64,000 nucleotides of DNA from an uncultured Pelagibacteraceae bacterium (GTDB lineage Bacteria; Pseudomonadota; Alphaproteobacteria; Pelagibacterales; Pelagibacteraceae): NCBI GenBank assembly GCA_902581795.1, contig CACHPL010000001.1:186001-250000 (forward strand), given 5' to 3'. The notes beneath the pieces were generated by a model. It worked only from the letters and a program-made list of their open reading frames with translations. It was not told where the DNA came from and searched no databases. A program made the position numbers and the translations under genes. Positions 40,991 to 50,056 of the stretch are shown here, in pieces. How positions within the stretch are numbered: the first letter of the stretch is position 1; the number at the start of each line of letters is the position of its first letter.

Positions 40991-43823
40991 TATTTGAACC
41001 CTTTAAAAAATTTTTTGAAATTTTATTTAATTTTGTTGCATTGGAACCCTTAATCATTAATAGGTCTCCGTTTTTTAAAGTTTTGGATATAATGGTATTA
41101 AAAGATTTAAGTTTTTTCACTATTCCTCCCTTTTTATTTTTTTTTAAAAACCTAAATGTTTGAGCTGCTTTATTCCCATAAACAAAAGTTTTATCAATAT
41201 CACTATTATTTATTAACTTTGAGACATTTTTATGTAATATATTTGAACTTTTGCCAAGCTCAAGCATATCCCCAAAGAGAAAGTACTTGCTTTTGCCATT
41301 TTTTTTAATATTTGAAAAATTTTCTATTGCTGATTTAACAGATAAGGGATTCGCATTATAGCTTTCATCTATTAAGAAAAAATTCTTTTTAAATTTTTTG
41401 ACCCTACTAATTTTGCCTCTTCCATTCAAAAATTCTTGATTTTTAAAAAATTGTTTTATTTTATTAAGATTTAAATTCAATTCACTTAAAACAGCAATGC
41501 AGCATAAAATATTAAGTATATTAGTTTTATTGGGGCTGTTTATATTTAATGGGATTATTTTTTTATTAATTAAAATTTTTATATTGATTTTATTCTTTGT
41601 TTTTTTAAGGCTTAAAAACTTAACATCAGATTTATACGAATATCCAAATGATATTATTTTGATATTATTTTTTTTAGCAATTTGTTGAAAATAATTAAAA
41701 AATCTATCATCTCTGTTCAAAATTATAGTTCCATTCTTTTTAATATTGTAAATAATTTCACTTTTAGCTTTAGCAATTTCTTTTATACTTTTAAAATTCT
41801 CTAAATGTGCTTCTGAAATGTTTGTGATTATTCCAATATCGGGCTTAACAATAGAGGAAAGTTTATTAATTTCATTAAACTTGCTCATTCCAATTTCAAA
41901 AACTCCAAAATTATCATTAGGATTCATATTACAAAGACTTAGAGGCACTCCATATTGATTGTTGTATGACTTAGGTGAAAAATACGTGCTGGAGTATTTT
42001 TTTAATACATTGCCAATTAAGGTTTTAACTGTTGTTTTGCCGGAACTTCCTGTAATTCCAATAAATTTGGCCGGAGATGTAGAGCGATATTCTTTGGCTA
42101 ATAAGTTTAAAAAATTCATGGTATTTTTTGTTTTAATCATTCTTGAGTTTTTGTTAAGTTTTTTTGAGACAATGCAATAATTTGCTCCATTATCAATTGC
42201 TTCATCTAAGAAATCATGCGCATCATTCTTTCTGCCTTTGATGGCAATAAATAAATTATTTTTTTTAATTTTTTTTGAGTTAATTGAAACGCCACTAAAA
42301 AGATAACTATTTTTAATTTCTTTTATCTTTCTTAAAATTGATGCGTTATATTTCATTTCATTTAAATTTTTAATAATGTTTAATTTCGAATCTTTAAAAT
42401 CTTTAACTATCTTGTGGTCACTTAAAAAAATTTTTCTTTTACCAAAATCTTGAAATGACTCATGTCCCTTTCCAGCGATCAAAATAACTTCATATGGGTC
42501 AGAATTTTTAAGAGCAAAGAAAATACTTTTTTTTCTGCTAGAAATTTCTTTTGCATTACAATTTTTAAGTACATTCATAATATCTTTTCTTATTTTTTTA
42601 GCACTTTCATTTCTTGGATTATCATCAGTTACATATATTTTTTCGCAATATTTTTTTGCAACCATTCCCATTAACTTTCTTTTTCCTTGGTCTCTTTCAC
42701 CGCCGCAGCCAAAAATTATGGTAATTTTTTTTTGGAAATGTTCTCTTAGAGATAGTATAGCGTTTTCTAATGCATCAGGCGTGTGAGCATAATCTATAAA
42801 TACTTTAGATTTATTTGATAAAGTTCTTATATGCTGCAACCTTCCGTTCACACTTTTAATTTTGTCAATTTTTTTAAATATATTTTCAATTTTCAGACCA
42901 CATACTTTTGATGCTAAAATTGCCATGAGTAAATTTTTTATTTGTATTGAGCCAAAAAGATTAATTCTAAGTTTATATAATTTATTTTTATACTTAATTT
43001 CTAAAAATTGAAAATTTTTATAAATTTTATGATTTGTTATTTTAAATACCTTGCTTTCATGCCCAATAGCTAAAAGCTTTAATTTCCTCATCTTTTGAAT
43101 TTTTTTAATTTTCTTAAACTCTTTAATTTCACTATCTGTAATTATTGTGGCTTTTTTATTAAGAAGTTTGTTAAATAAAATCAATTTTGATTCAAAATAA
43201 TCACTCATATTTTTATGATAGTCTAAGTGATCGTGGCTTAAATTTGAAAAAATTCCAGCTTTGAATTTTATAAAGTTTAATCTTTTTTGTTTGAGTCCAT
43301 GACTCGAAGCTTCAATTATCACATTTTCTATACCATTTTTTTTTATTTCTTCTAAATCTTTGTTTAACTCAAGAGAATCCAAAGTTGTTAGATTTCTCTT
43401 TTTTATTGCTCTATTCTTTTTTACGCCTAACGTTCCAATAAAGCCTACCTTTTTATTTTGTAAAAGAAAAATTTGATTAAAAAAATCTGATATAGATGTT
43501 TTTCCATTAGTTCCAGTTACTGCTACTATATTCTTAGGTTTTTTTTTATAATATTTTGAACTTAATTTGGCTAAGATTTCTCTCGTATCTTTAACTTTGA
43601 TAAATATAGCTTTTTTATTTATTTTTATTTTACCTGAGTAAACAATTACCTTTGCTCCTTTTAAAATTGCCTCATTAATGAAATTATTACCATCGAAACT
43701 GTTCCCTCTTATTGAAACAAATAAATCTCCTTTTTTAACTTTTCTGCTATCTAGAGAAATATTTTTAATTTTTAGTCTAGAGATATCAGGCTTAAGATTA
43801 CTAATTAGATTTCTTAACAACAT
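40980..43823 (-). CDS. murE-murF: MurE-MurF bifunctional fusion ligase
   Basis: One uninterrupted frame encodes about 947 residues. Numbered from the upstream ATG at 43847, residues 9 to about 490 are MurE, with P-loop TGTNGKTS near 111 and DNPR at 409-412, the motif that selects meso-diaminopimelate. Residues about 498-955 are MurF, with P-loop TGSSGKTT near 599 and NNQYGVPL near 630. No stop or frameshift separates them. The in-frame Met498 (ATG at 42356) marks where an ancestral murF would start. The fusion would add meso-DAP and then D-Ala-D-Ala to UDP-MurNAc-dipeptide. ATG 43823 is preferred because MurE normally begins with an MxLxxL stretch; 43847 is the alternative. It overlaps ftsI by 23 bp. 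Confidence 0.93.
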   Translation of the reverse strand: MLLRNLISNLKPDISRLKIKNISLDSRKVKKGDLFVSIRGNSFDGNNFINEAILKGAKVIVYSGKIKINKKAIFIKVKDTREILAKLSSKYYKKKPKNIVAVTGTNGKTSISDFFNQIFLLQNKKVGFIGTLGVKKNRAIKKRNLTTLDSLELNKDLEEIKKNGIENVIIEASSHGLKQKRLNFIKFKAGIFSNLSHDHLDYHKNMSDYFESKLILFNKLLNKKATIITDSEIKEFKKIKKIQKMRKLKLLAIGHESKVFKITNHKIYKNFQFLEIKYKNKLYKLRINLFGSIQIKNLLMAILASKVCGLKIENIFKKIDKIKSVNGRLQHIRTLSNKSKVFIDYAHTPDALENAILSLREHFQKKITIIFGCGGERDQGKRKLMGMVAKKYCEKIYVTDDNPRNESAKKIRKDIMNVLKNCNAKEISSRKKSIFFALKNSDPYEVILIAGKGHESFQDFGKRKIFLSDHKIVKDFKDSKLNIIKNLNEMKYNASILRKIKEIKNSYLFSGVSINSKKIKKNNLFIAIKGRKNDAHDFLDEAIDNGANYCIVSKKLNKNSRMIKTKNTMNFLNLLAKEYRSTSPAKFIGITGSSGKTTVKTLIGNVLKKYSSTYFSPKSYNNQYGVPLSLCNMNPNDNFGVFEIGMSKFNEINKLSSIVKPDIGIITNISEAHLENFKSIKEIAKAKSEIIYNIKKNGTIILNRDDRFFNYFQQIAKKNNIKIISFGYSYKSDVKFLSLKKTKNKINIKILINKKIIPLNINSPNKTNILNILCCIAVLSELNLNLNKIKQFFKNQEFLNGRGKISRVKKFKKNFFLIDESYNANPLSVKSAIENFSNIKKNGKSKYFLFGDMLELGKSSNILHKNVSKLINNSDIDKTFVYGNKAAQTFRFLKKNKKGGIVKKLKSFNTIISKTLKNGDLLMIKGSNATKLNKISKNFLKGSNNAL

Positions 43824-45534
43824 GGTTGTCGTTAAAGTCGTTTGCATTTATGGCTAAAATAGGACCAATTTTTTCTATAATTTTGCCAGCAGTGTAAGCA
43901 GAATTCCACCCAGAATCGTTCCTTTTTACACCAGATATTTTTTTTCCTTTATAATCATAAACAATCTGTGGCGCAGCTTTTGGTTCATCAAATAGAACCA
44001 TCAAAATATATTTTGGCTTTTGTGCTGGAAAAACAGAGATAAAAGACGTTAGTTTTTTATTTGTATATTTTCCATTAATATTTTTTTTTGCAGTTCCAGT
44101 TTTGCCAGCAACATAATATCCATCGACCTCTGCTAAAGTTGCTGTGCCGTAATCACTTGTCACAACTTTTCTTAAAATAGAATTTATTTTTTTACTTGTA
44201 TCGTTACTAATTATTTTTTTTTTATCTTCATTAACGTTTTTGTCTTTTATCAGTGTTGGATTGACAATAAATCCTCCATTCGAAATTGATCCATATGCTA
44301 GAGCAGCTTGTAAAGGGGTGGTTGTAATACCGTGTCCAAAAGATACAGTTTCCAATTTACATTTATTTTTCCAATTAAAATTTAAAGGCGAACCCACTTC
44401 ATTTATTTCCAAACTAGATGTATTGAGTAAGTTCAGATCTTTTAAAAATTGCTTTAAATTATTTTCTCCAACTTCTCTAGCAACTTTTATAGTTCCAATA
44501 TTTGATGATCTAATTAAAATGTCACTTACGCTTAAATTACCCGGTAATTCATCATGTTCTTTAATAATAAACTTCGAGCATTGAATTTCTTTGGGAATAT
44601 TCTTTATGATAGTTTCAGGGGACATTATTCTTTTTTCTAAAGCAAGTGCAATTGTAAATGTTTTAAATATAGATCCTAACTCAAAAACTCCTTTTGTTAT
44701 TTTGTTTGTAAATTTACTATCTTTAATTTCTTGACGAACATTTAGATCATAATCTGGCAAAGAGATTAAAGATAAAATTTCTCCAGTTTTTATATCCATA
44801 AGGAGACTTGCCGCACCTTCTGCGTCAAAAGCTAAAGCAGATTCAGCCAATTCCTCTCTGATAAGATATTGCAAATTAATATCTAAAGATAATTGAATGT
44901 CTTCATTATTGTTTGATTTCAAATCTTTATCAAAATATTTTTCAATTCCGGAAATTCCCATATTATCTAAATCAATTTGACCTATAACATGACTAAACAA
45001 ATTTTTGTGAGGATAAATTCTTGTCTGTGTTTTCTCAAATAACAAACCTTTTTCTCCAAGTGACCACAGCTTTTCTCTTTCTTCTTCGGTTATATTTTTC
45101 TTGATATAAAAATATTTATTTTTACTCAAATTTTTTTTAATTAGATCTAAATCTAATTCTGGATAAAGCATTTTTAGTTTTAAAGTAAAATGTTTTTTAT
45201 CTTTAATTAGATTTGGTTTTATTGCAGCATGATATACATGAATATTTTTGGCAATTGTTTCTCCATTTCTATCCTGGATATCATTTCTCAAAGTTTTAAA
45301 AGAATAAAAATTTTGTGTTGTGAGTTTTGAAAACGGACTCTGTAATGATGTTATTAAAATCTTTATACTAAAAATAAAAATTAAACAAAAAAAAATAAAA
45401 AATAATAAATAAATACGATCTTCATTTATTTTTAAACCTTTGTTATCTGAACTGATTTGAGAATTATAATTATATTCTTGAAAGTAAAAACTTTTTTGAT
45501 TTATTTTAGCTTCTTCACTATTTTCTTTTCTCAT
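43801..45534 (-). CDS. ftsI: FtsI / PBP3, septal transpeptidase
   Basis: The 577-residue class B PBP has a membrane anchor at about residues 41-63 and complete transpeptidase motifs S288-I-F-K291, S343-S-N345 and K478-T-G480. It crosslinks septal peptidoglycan with FtsW. A DIQDRNGETIAKN segment opens the pedestal domain. The start overlaps ftsL by 17 bp, and the end overlaps murEF. Confidence 0.96.
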   Translation of the reverse strand: MRKENSEEAKINQKSFYFQEYNYNSQISSDNKGLKINEDRIYLLFFIFFCLIFIFSIKILITSLQSPFSKLTTQNFYSFKTLRNDIQDRNGETIAKNIHVYHAAIKPNLIKDKKHFTLKLKMLYPELDLDLIKKNLSKNKYFYIKKNITEEEREKLWSLGEKGLLFEKTQTRIYPHKNLFSHVIGQIDLDNMGISGIEKYFDKDLKSNNNEDIQLSLDINLQYLIREELAESALAFDAEGAASLLMDIKTGEILSLISLPDYDLNVRQEIKDSKFTNKITKGVFELGSIFKTFTIALALEKRIMSPETIIKNIPKEIQCSKFIIKEHDELPGNLSVSDILIRSSNIGTIKVAREVGENNLKQFLKDLNLLNTSSLEINEVGSPLNFNWKNKCKLETVSFGHGITTTPLQAALAYGSISNGGFIVNPTLIKDKNVNEDKKKIISNDTSKKINSILRKVVTSDYGTATLAEVDGYYVAGKTGTAKKNINGKYTNKKLTSFISVFPAQKPKYILMVLFDEPKAAPQIVYDYKGKKISGVKRNDSGWNSAYTAGKIIEKIGPILAINANDFNDNHVVKKSN

Positions 45535-45856
45535 AAGTTTTATTTTTTATATGATATTTAGCTTCTTTAACTTTATAATTTAAAAACTCATCGATGGATA
45601 AAAATAATCTTTCACGTTCAAAAGTTGTATATTGTTCTGAGTTTAAGTTAAAAAGTTTATTGTTTAACTGCTCGGGACTAGAAAGGTAAGTATAGTCTGT
45701 TTCAGCATCGTTTAAATATTTTTGCAAAACTGAAATTTCTTTTTCTAATTTAAAAATCTGTTTTTCAAGATTTCTTGTCTTATTTTTTATGAAAGACGTA
45801 AAACTCATAAAAAAAAGAAAAATAATTAACGATAATAAAATAGGTTTTTTAAACAT
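45518..45856 (-). CDS. ftsL: FtsL-like divisome protein
   Basis: From the ATG at 45856 it encodes 112 residues: one membrane helix (about residues 5-20) followed by a Leu/Lys/Glu coiled coil (about 25-60). Sequence identity in FtsL is always low, so the call rests on topology, size and the place between rsmH and ftsI. A TTG four codons upstream (45868) is an alternative start. FtsL recruits and activates FtsW-FtsI. Confidence 0.82.
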   Translation of the reverse strand: MFKKPILLSLIIFLFFMSFTSFIKNKTRNLEKQIFKLEKEISVLQKYLNDAETDYTYLSSPEQLNNKLFNLNSEQYTTFERERLFLSIDEFLNYKVKEAKYHIKNKTYEKRK

Positions 45857-46865
45857 TTCTATTTTCAAGCTCCAAATAATTATAGAATTTTTTTTTCATT
45901 TCTTTAGGATCAAAAAAACTTTCCTCGCTTCTAGTAGCAAATCTCAGTTTGGCAGATCTTGATGCATTATTTTCAGAAATTTCTTTTTTACTGGGCTTAA
46001 TTACTTTGTTTTTATAATTTTCAAAAAGAAATTTTTGTTGATCATTATTGTCGGGAAAATATCTCGATGATTTTGATCTATTTTTAGAATAATGATTAAA
46101 AAAAAACTTAACTATTTTATCTTCAATAGAATGGAAAGTAATAATTATTATTTTACCTCCTGCTTTTAAAATTTTAGCAGCATTTATTAAACCTTCTATT
46201 AACTCTGAAATCTCTTTATTGACAAATATTCTTATTGCCTGAAACGATTTTGTAGAAATATCAATTTTTTTATTAAAATCTTTTCTTTTACTTTTTTTAA
46301 TTATTTCAACTAATTCAGGAACTTCTTTGATAGGTTTTTTTTTTCTTTCCTCTATAATTTTTTTTGAAATCCTGTAACTTTCTTTTTCTTCCCCTAATAA
46401 TTTTAAAATATCATTTATCGTTTCTGCTCCAAAATTATTTATTAATTCATATCCAGAAATTGAGTTTAAACCCATTCGCATATCAAGTGAGCTTCTAGAC
46501 TTAAAAGAAAAACCTCTATTAAGATTTAAAATTTGTAATGATGAAATTCCAAGATCAAATATAATAAAATCTACTTTAATATTGTTTTCTATAATTTTGT
46601 TAATTTCACTAAATTTTTTATTATAAAATTTAAACCTATCTTTGTATTTTTTTTTTGTTTGTAAAACATATTTTTCAGTATAGATGTCTCTATCTAATGC
46701 TATAACTTTAGTTCTTGGGTAGGATAGTATCTTGTTTGTATAACCGCCGGATCCAAAAGTGCAGTCAAGAAATTGACCGCCTTCCTCAGGCTTGCATAAC
46801 CGCATGACCTCTTCTAACATCACTGGGTAGTGAGACAGATTTTTTGACGATGAAAGAGACTTCAT
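45849..46865 (-). CDS. rsmH: 16S rRNA m4C1402 methyltransferase RsmH
   Basis: The 338-residue SAM enzyme (formerly MraW) shows HYPVMLEEVM at the N-terminus, motif I LDCTFGSGGYT, the DLGISSLQI segment and SFQAIRIFVNKE, all specific to RsmH. It methylates N4 of C1402 in 16S rRNA. It is the third gene of the cluster, behind ftsZ rather than directly behind mraZ. Confidence 0.96.
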   Translation of the reverse strand: MKSLSSSKNLSHYPVMLEEVMRLCKPEEGGQFLDCTFGSGGYTNKILSYPRTKVIALDRDIYTEKYVLQTKKKYKDRFKFYNKKFSEINKIIENNIKVDFIIFDLGISSLQILNLNRGFSFKSRSSLDMRMGLNSISGYELINNFGAETINDILKLLGEEKESYRISKKIIEERKKKPIKEVPELVEIIKKSKRKDFNKKIDISTKSFQAIRIFVNKEISELIEGLINAAKILKAGGKIIIITFHSIEDKIVKFFFNHYSKNRSKSSRYFPDNNDQQKFLFENYKNKVIKPSKKEISENNASRSAKLRFATRSEESFFDPKEMKKKFYNYLELENRNV

Positions 46866-46879
46866 CAGAAGAAATATCT

Positions 46880-48322
46880 TTAAAATTTCTGTTTACGTAG
46901 AAATGCTGGTATTTCAAAATCTTCTTCTTCTTCACTTTTTAAAACCTCATCATTACTCCCTGATGAAGATTTTGAAGTTTCATCATCAGAGAATAATTGG
47001 GGTGTAATTTCATCTTTAACTTCAGTCTCCTGAACATTTTCTGATGTAGCATCATAAACAGAAATGTTTCCTTCATCCTGGTTCAAACCTTTTTCAAAAT
47101 ACGCAGCATTTTCTAAAGATACACCATTTACAAGTTCGTCTTGCTGATTGTTTATAACTTCTTCTGTTTTTTCTGGGATTAAAGTATTTGGAGTATTTTC
47201 AATTTCATTTTCTAATTTCAAAGCTGTTGCGCCTTGTATAGATTCTAAATTTGGTTTTTCAGGAATATTATTAATAGTTGAAAAACTTTCTGAATATCCG
47301 GAATTTCTATTTTGTATTCTATGAACCATATTTACAACAGACTTGGAGTCAGGAGCCTCGCCATCTAATGCTGTTGCAACTATGGATACTCTCATTTTTC
47401 CTTGAAGATCGTTATCTTTTATTGCTCCAAATATAAGTTCTGCTTCCGGATCCACTTCTGAACGTATTTTGTTAACTGCTTGATCAACTTCAAATAATTT
47501 AACATCTTCTCCACCTGTGATATTAACCAGCAATCCTCTTGCACCTTTAAGAGAATAATCATCTATTAGAGGATTGTTTAATGCTAGTTCGGTAGCTGCG
47601 ATAGCTCTATTTTCACCCTCAGCTTCTCCTGTTCCCATCATTGCTTTACCCATTGAGCTCATTACTGTTTCGACGTCCGCAAAATCTAAATTGATTAGCC
47701 CCGGTCTTACCATTAAATCAGTCACACTTCTAACCCCATTTTTCAATACATCGTTTGAAAGTGAAAAAGATCTTTCAAAAGTTGTAGCCTCATTTGCTAT
47801 TTTAAAAAGATTTTGATTTGGAACAACTATAGACGCATCTAAATGTTTTTTTAGATGAGCCCAACCCTCCATGGCTCTTCTCATTCTTTTTGGACCTTCG
47901 TAAGAAAAGGGTAATGTAATTACACCTACTGTTAAAATATTTAATTCTTTTGCAGCTCTTGCAATGACATGGGATGCGCCTGTGCCAGTTCCACCACCCA
48001 TTCCAGCTGTAATAAAAACCATGTTGGCACCTTGTAAATAAGTTACTATTTCATTTAAAGACTCGTCTGCTGCTGCCTGACCAATATCATGTTTTGCTCC
48101 GGCTCCAAGTCCTTTAGTCAAATTCATACCAATTTGAATTTTGGCATCGGCCTTATTATTTTTTAAATCTTGTGCGTCTGTATTTACAGCAACAAATTCA
48201 ACACCTTTCATTCCATCTTCTATCATAGCATTGATAGCATTTCCTCCGGCCCCACCAACGCCCATCACTAAAATTCTTGGTTTTAATTCTCTTAACTCTC
48301 CACCACCAATGTTGATTGTCAT
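46880..48322 (-). CDS. ftsZ: FtsZ, tubulin-like division protein
   Basis: The 480-residue protein has the tubulin signature G109-G-G-T-G-T-G115, the T7 synergy loop N211-L-D213-F-A-D216, a long acidic linker (about 335-465) and the conserved C-terminal peptide EIPAFLRKQ that binds FtsA/ZipA-like partners. GTP-binding and polymerisation elements look complete. The G-T-G-T-G motif is followed by ASHVIA where most FtsZ have AAPVIA. The gene follows mraZ with a 4 bp ATGA overlap and a GAGGGTGT ribosome binding site, whereas in most bacteria it lies after ftsA. Confidence 0.97.
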   Translation of the reverse strand: MTINIGGGELRELKPRILVMGVGGAGGNAINAMIEDGMKGVEFVAVNTDAQDLKNNKADAKIQIGMNLTKGLGAGAKHDIGQAAADESLNEIVTYLQGANMVFITAGMGGGTGTGASHVIARAAKELNILTVGVITLPFSYEGPKRMRRAMEGWAHLKKHLDASIVVPNQNLFKIANEATTFERSFSLSNDVLKNGVRSVTDLMVRPGLINLDFADVETVMSSMGKAMMGTGEAEGENRAIAATELALNNPLIDDYSLKGARGLLVNITGGEDVKLFEVDQAVNKIRSEVDPEAELIFGAIKDNDLQGKMRVSIVATALDGEAPDSKSVVNMVHRIQNRNSGYSESFSTINNIPEKPNLESIQGATALKLENEIENTPNTLIPEKTEEVINNQQDELVNGVSLENAAYFEKGLNQDEGNISVYDATSENVQETEVKDEITPQLFSDDETSKSSSGSNDEVLKSEEEEDFEIPAFLRKQKF

Positions 48323-48783
48323 ACACCCTCCTTTTTAAATTTGTTGTCCCATTTCAAAGCAGACCTATTAATGTAAGATTTCTTTCTAGCAAGAGACTTA
48401 AATTTTTCAAATGAACTAGGATCCCACATTTGAAAAACTTTTCCTAAACCTACAAAAACAATACTCGATTTAATCTTGGCATGTTTTAACAATTTTTCTG
48501 GGATCGAAACTCTACCCTCGCTATCAAAATTTAAATTTATACTTTCTGAAAGAACTGAAGTAGCAAAATAATTTCTTTTATCTTCAAACGGACCTAAGGA
48601 GTCTATGCTTTCTGATAATTTTTCGATTCTGTCTTGAGCGCACGCATCTAGTGCGGCGTGATTAAAAGAGGGGTAGGTAATAAAACCGTTATAGCCCATA
48701 GAATTCAAATAAGCCCTAAAGTTGGATGGCACGGACACCCTTCCTTTCTTGTCTAACTTGTTCTCGTAACTTGACAAAAACAT
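48319..48783 (-). CDS. mraZ: MraZ, transcriptional regulator of the division cluster
   Basis: The 154-residue protein has two MraZ/AbrB-like half domains, each with a DxxGRVxxP core: KKGRVSVPSNF near residue 13 and SEGRVSIPEKLL near residue 88. MraZ forms a ring that binds TGGGN repeats in its own promoter and represses the dcw operon. Such repeats lie just upstream (48823-48847). It is the first gene of the 18-gene minus-strand cluster. Confidence 0.95.
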   Translation of the reverse strand: MFLSSYENKLDKKGRVSVPSNFRAYLNSMGYNGFITYPSFNHAALDACAQDRIEKLSESIDSLGPFEDKRNYFATSVLSESINLNFDSEGRVSIPEKLLKHAKIKSSIVFVGLGKVFQMWDPSSFEKFKSLARKKSYINRSALKWDNKFKKEGV

Positions 48784-48822
48784 ATTTCATCTTTCTCTCT
48801 AAATCTCCCATTCCCTTATATT

Positions 48823-48847
48823 TGGGAATTTATGGGATAGTATGGGT
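48823..48847 (+). promoter_or_regulatory. MraZ operator: three TGGGN repeats
   Basis: On the plus strand TGGGA (48823-48827), TGGGA (48833-48837) and TGGGT (48843-48847) occur with exact 10-base periodicity and 5-base spacers, which matches the known MraZ box architecture. The boxes cover the -10 element of the promoter below, so binding should block transcription. They are written on the strand opposite to mraZ. Confidence 0.8.
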
Positions 48848-48865
48848 ATATTTTAATATAGTCAA
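48837..48865 (-). promoter_or_regulatory. sigma-70 promoter of mraZ and the division cluster
   Basis: The minus strand reads TTGACT (48860-48865), a 17-base spacer and TACTAT (48837-48842), giving a transcript start about 45 bp upstream of the mraZ ATG. Spacing is optimal, and the -10 box is overlapped by the MraZ repeats. Confidence 0.7.
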
Positions 48866-48935
48866 TACCTATTTATTTGGGTTTGTTTATAAGGTTTATG
48901 GGCTATTTAGATACAAAACGGGAACATTGAGATTA

Positions 48936-49291
<356 letters not shown>

Positions 49292-49294
49292 ACT

Positions 49295-49322
49295 GCTATA
49301 ATGAATGTGTAAAAAAAATCAA
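49295..49322 (-). promoter_or_regulatory. probable promoter of rnpB
   Basis: The minus strand has TTGATT (49317-49322), a 16-base spacer and TATAGC (49295-49300), which would start transcription a few bases before the P1 helix of rnpB. The -35 box overlaps the stop codon of ampD. Confidence 0.5.
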
Positions 49323-50029
49323 GTAATATTTGATTTTTTGGCTAAAAAACTGCTTATTTCCAATGTCTCAAAGTCTAAAACACCATCTATGTTACTCTGT
49401 CTGTATCTCCTTTGAAAATTTTTAGTTATTTTTTTTTTAAATTTTACTTTTAAATATCGATACCCTATCTTGTAAAGATTATTAAAAAAATCCTTATTAC
49501 TAATATTTTTTATTTTTTTTTTATTCTTAGCGGTATTTTTGGGATAAATACCCAAACCATTATTAGATAAAAGACTCCACGGAAATTTTTCACCAGGATC
49601 TATTTTCCTCAAAGGCGCAATATCTGAATGACCAAGAATAAGGTTATTTTTTATCCTGTATTTTCTTTTTAATTTTTTACACAATTTAACCAATTGTTTT
49701 ATCTGTATTTTAGTAAAATTTTGGTAGCCGTATCTGTGGCCTTTATTTGTTAACTCAATACCAATAGAATTAGCGTTTAAATTTTTATATTTTCCCCACC
49801 TGGATTTTCCAGCATGCCAAGCTATATTTTTATCCTTTACCAGATTAAAAATTTTACCATTTCTCCCAATTAAATAGTGGCAACTAACTTTTTTAACAGT
49901 TGAGGATAATTTTTTTAAAGATTCGCGTTCAGATTGCATTCCGGTATAATGTATAATTATTGATGTTATTCTTTTGTTACTTCGGGCTTTTAAATCAAAA
50001 TTCGGGGAATAATATTTTGTAATTCGCAT
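49319..50029 (-). CDS. ampD: N-acetylmuramoyl-L-alanine amidase, AmpD family
   Basis: The 236-residue amidase_2 protein has zinc ligands H27 (IIIHYTG), H134 (ILGHSDIAP) and D144 (KIDPGEKFPW) and the catalytic Glu in GIELTN (E92). No signal peptide is visible, so it is probably cytoplasmic and cleaves the peptide from anhydro-muropeptides during peptidoglycan recycling. The C-terminal 70 residues resemble a peptidoglycan-binding helical domain. It is divergent from mlaA, with 27 bp between the starts. Confidence 0.92.
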   Translation of the reverse strand: MRITKYYSPNFDLKARSNKRITSIIIHYTGMQSERESLKKLSSTVKKVSCHYLIGRNGKIFNLVKDKNIAWHAGKSRWGKYKNLNANSIGIELTNKGHRYGYQNFTKIQIKQLVKLCKKLKRKYRIKNNLILGHSDIAPLRKIDPGEKFPWSLLSNNGLGIYPKNTAKNKKKIKNISNKDFFNNLYKIGYRYLKVKFKKKITKNFQRRYRQSNIDGVLDFETLEISSFLAKKSNIT

Positions 50030-50056
50030 TAAAAAAAATATATAGCATAAAAATTG

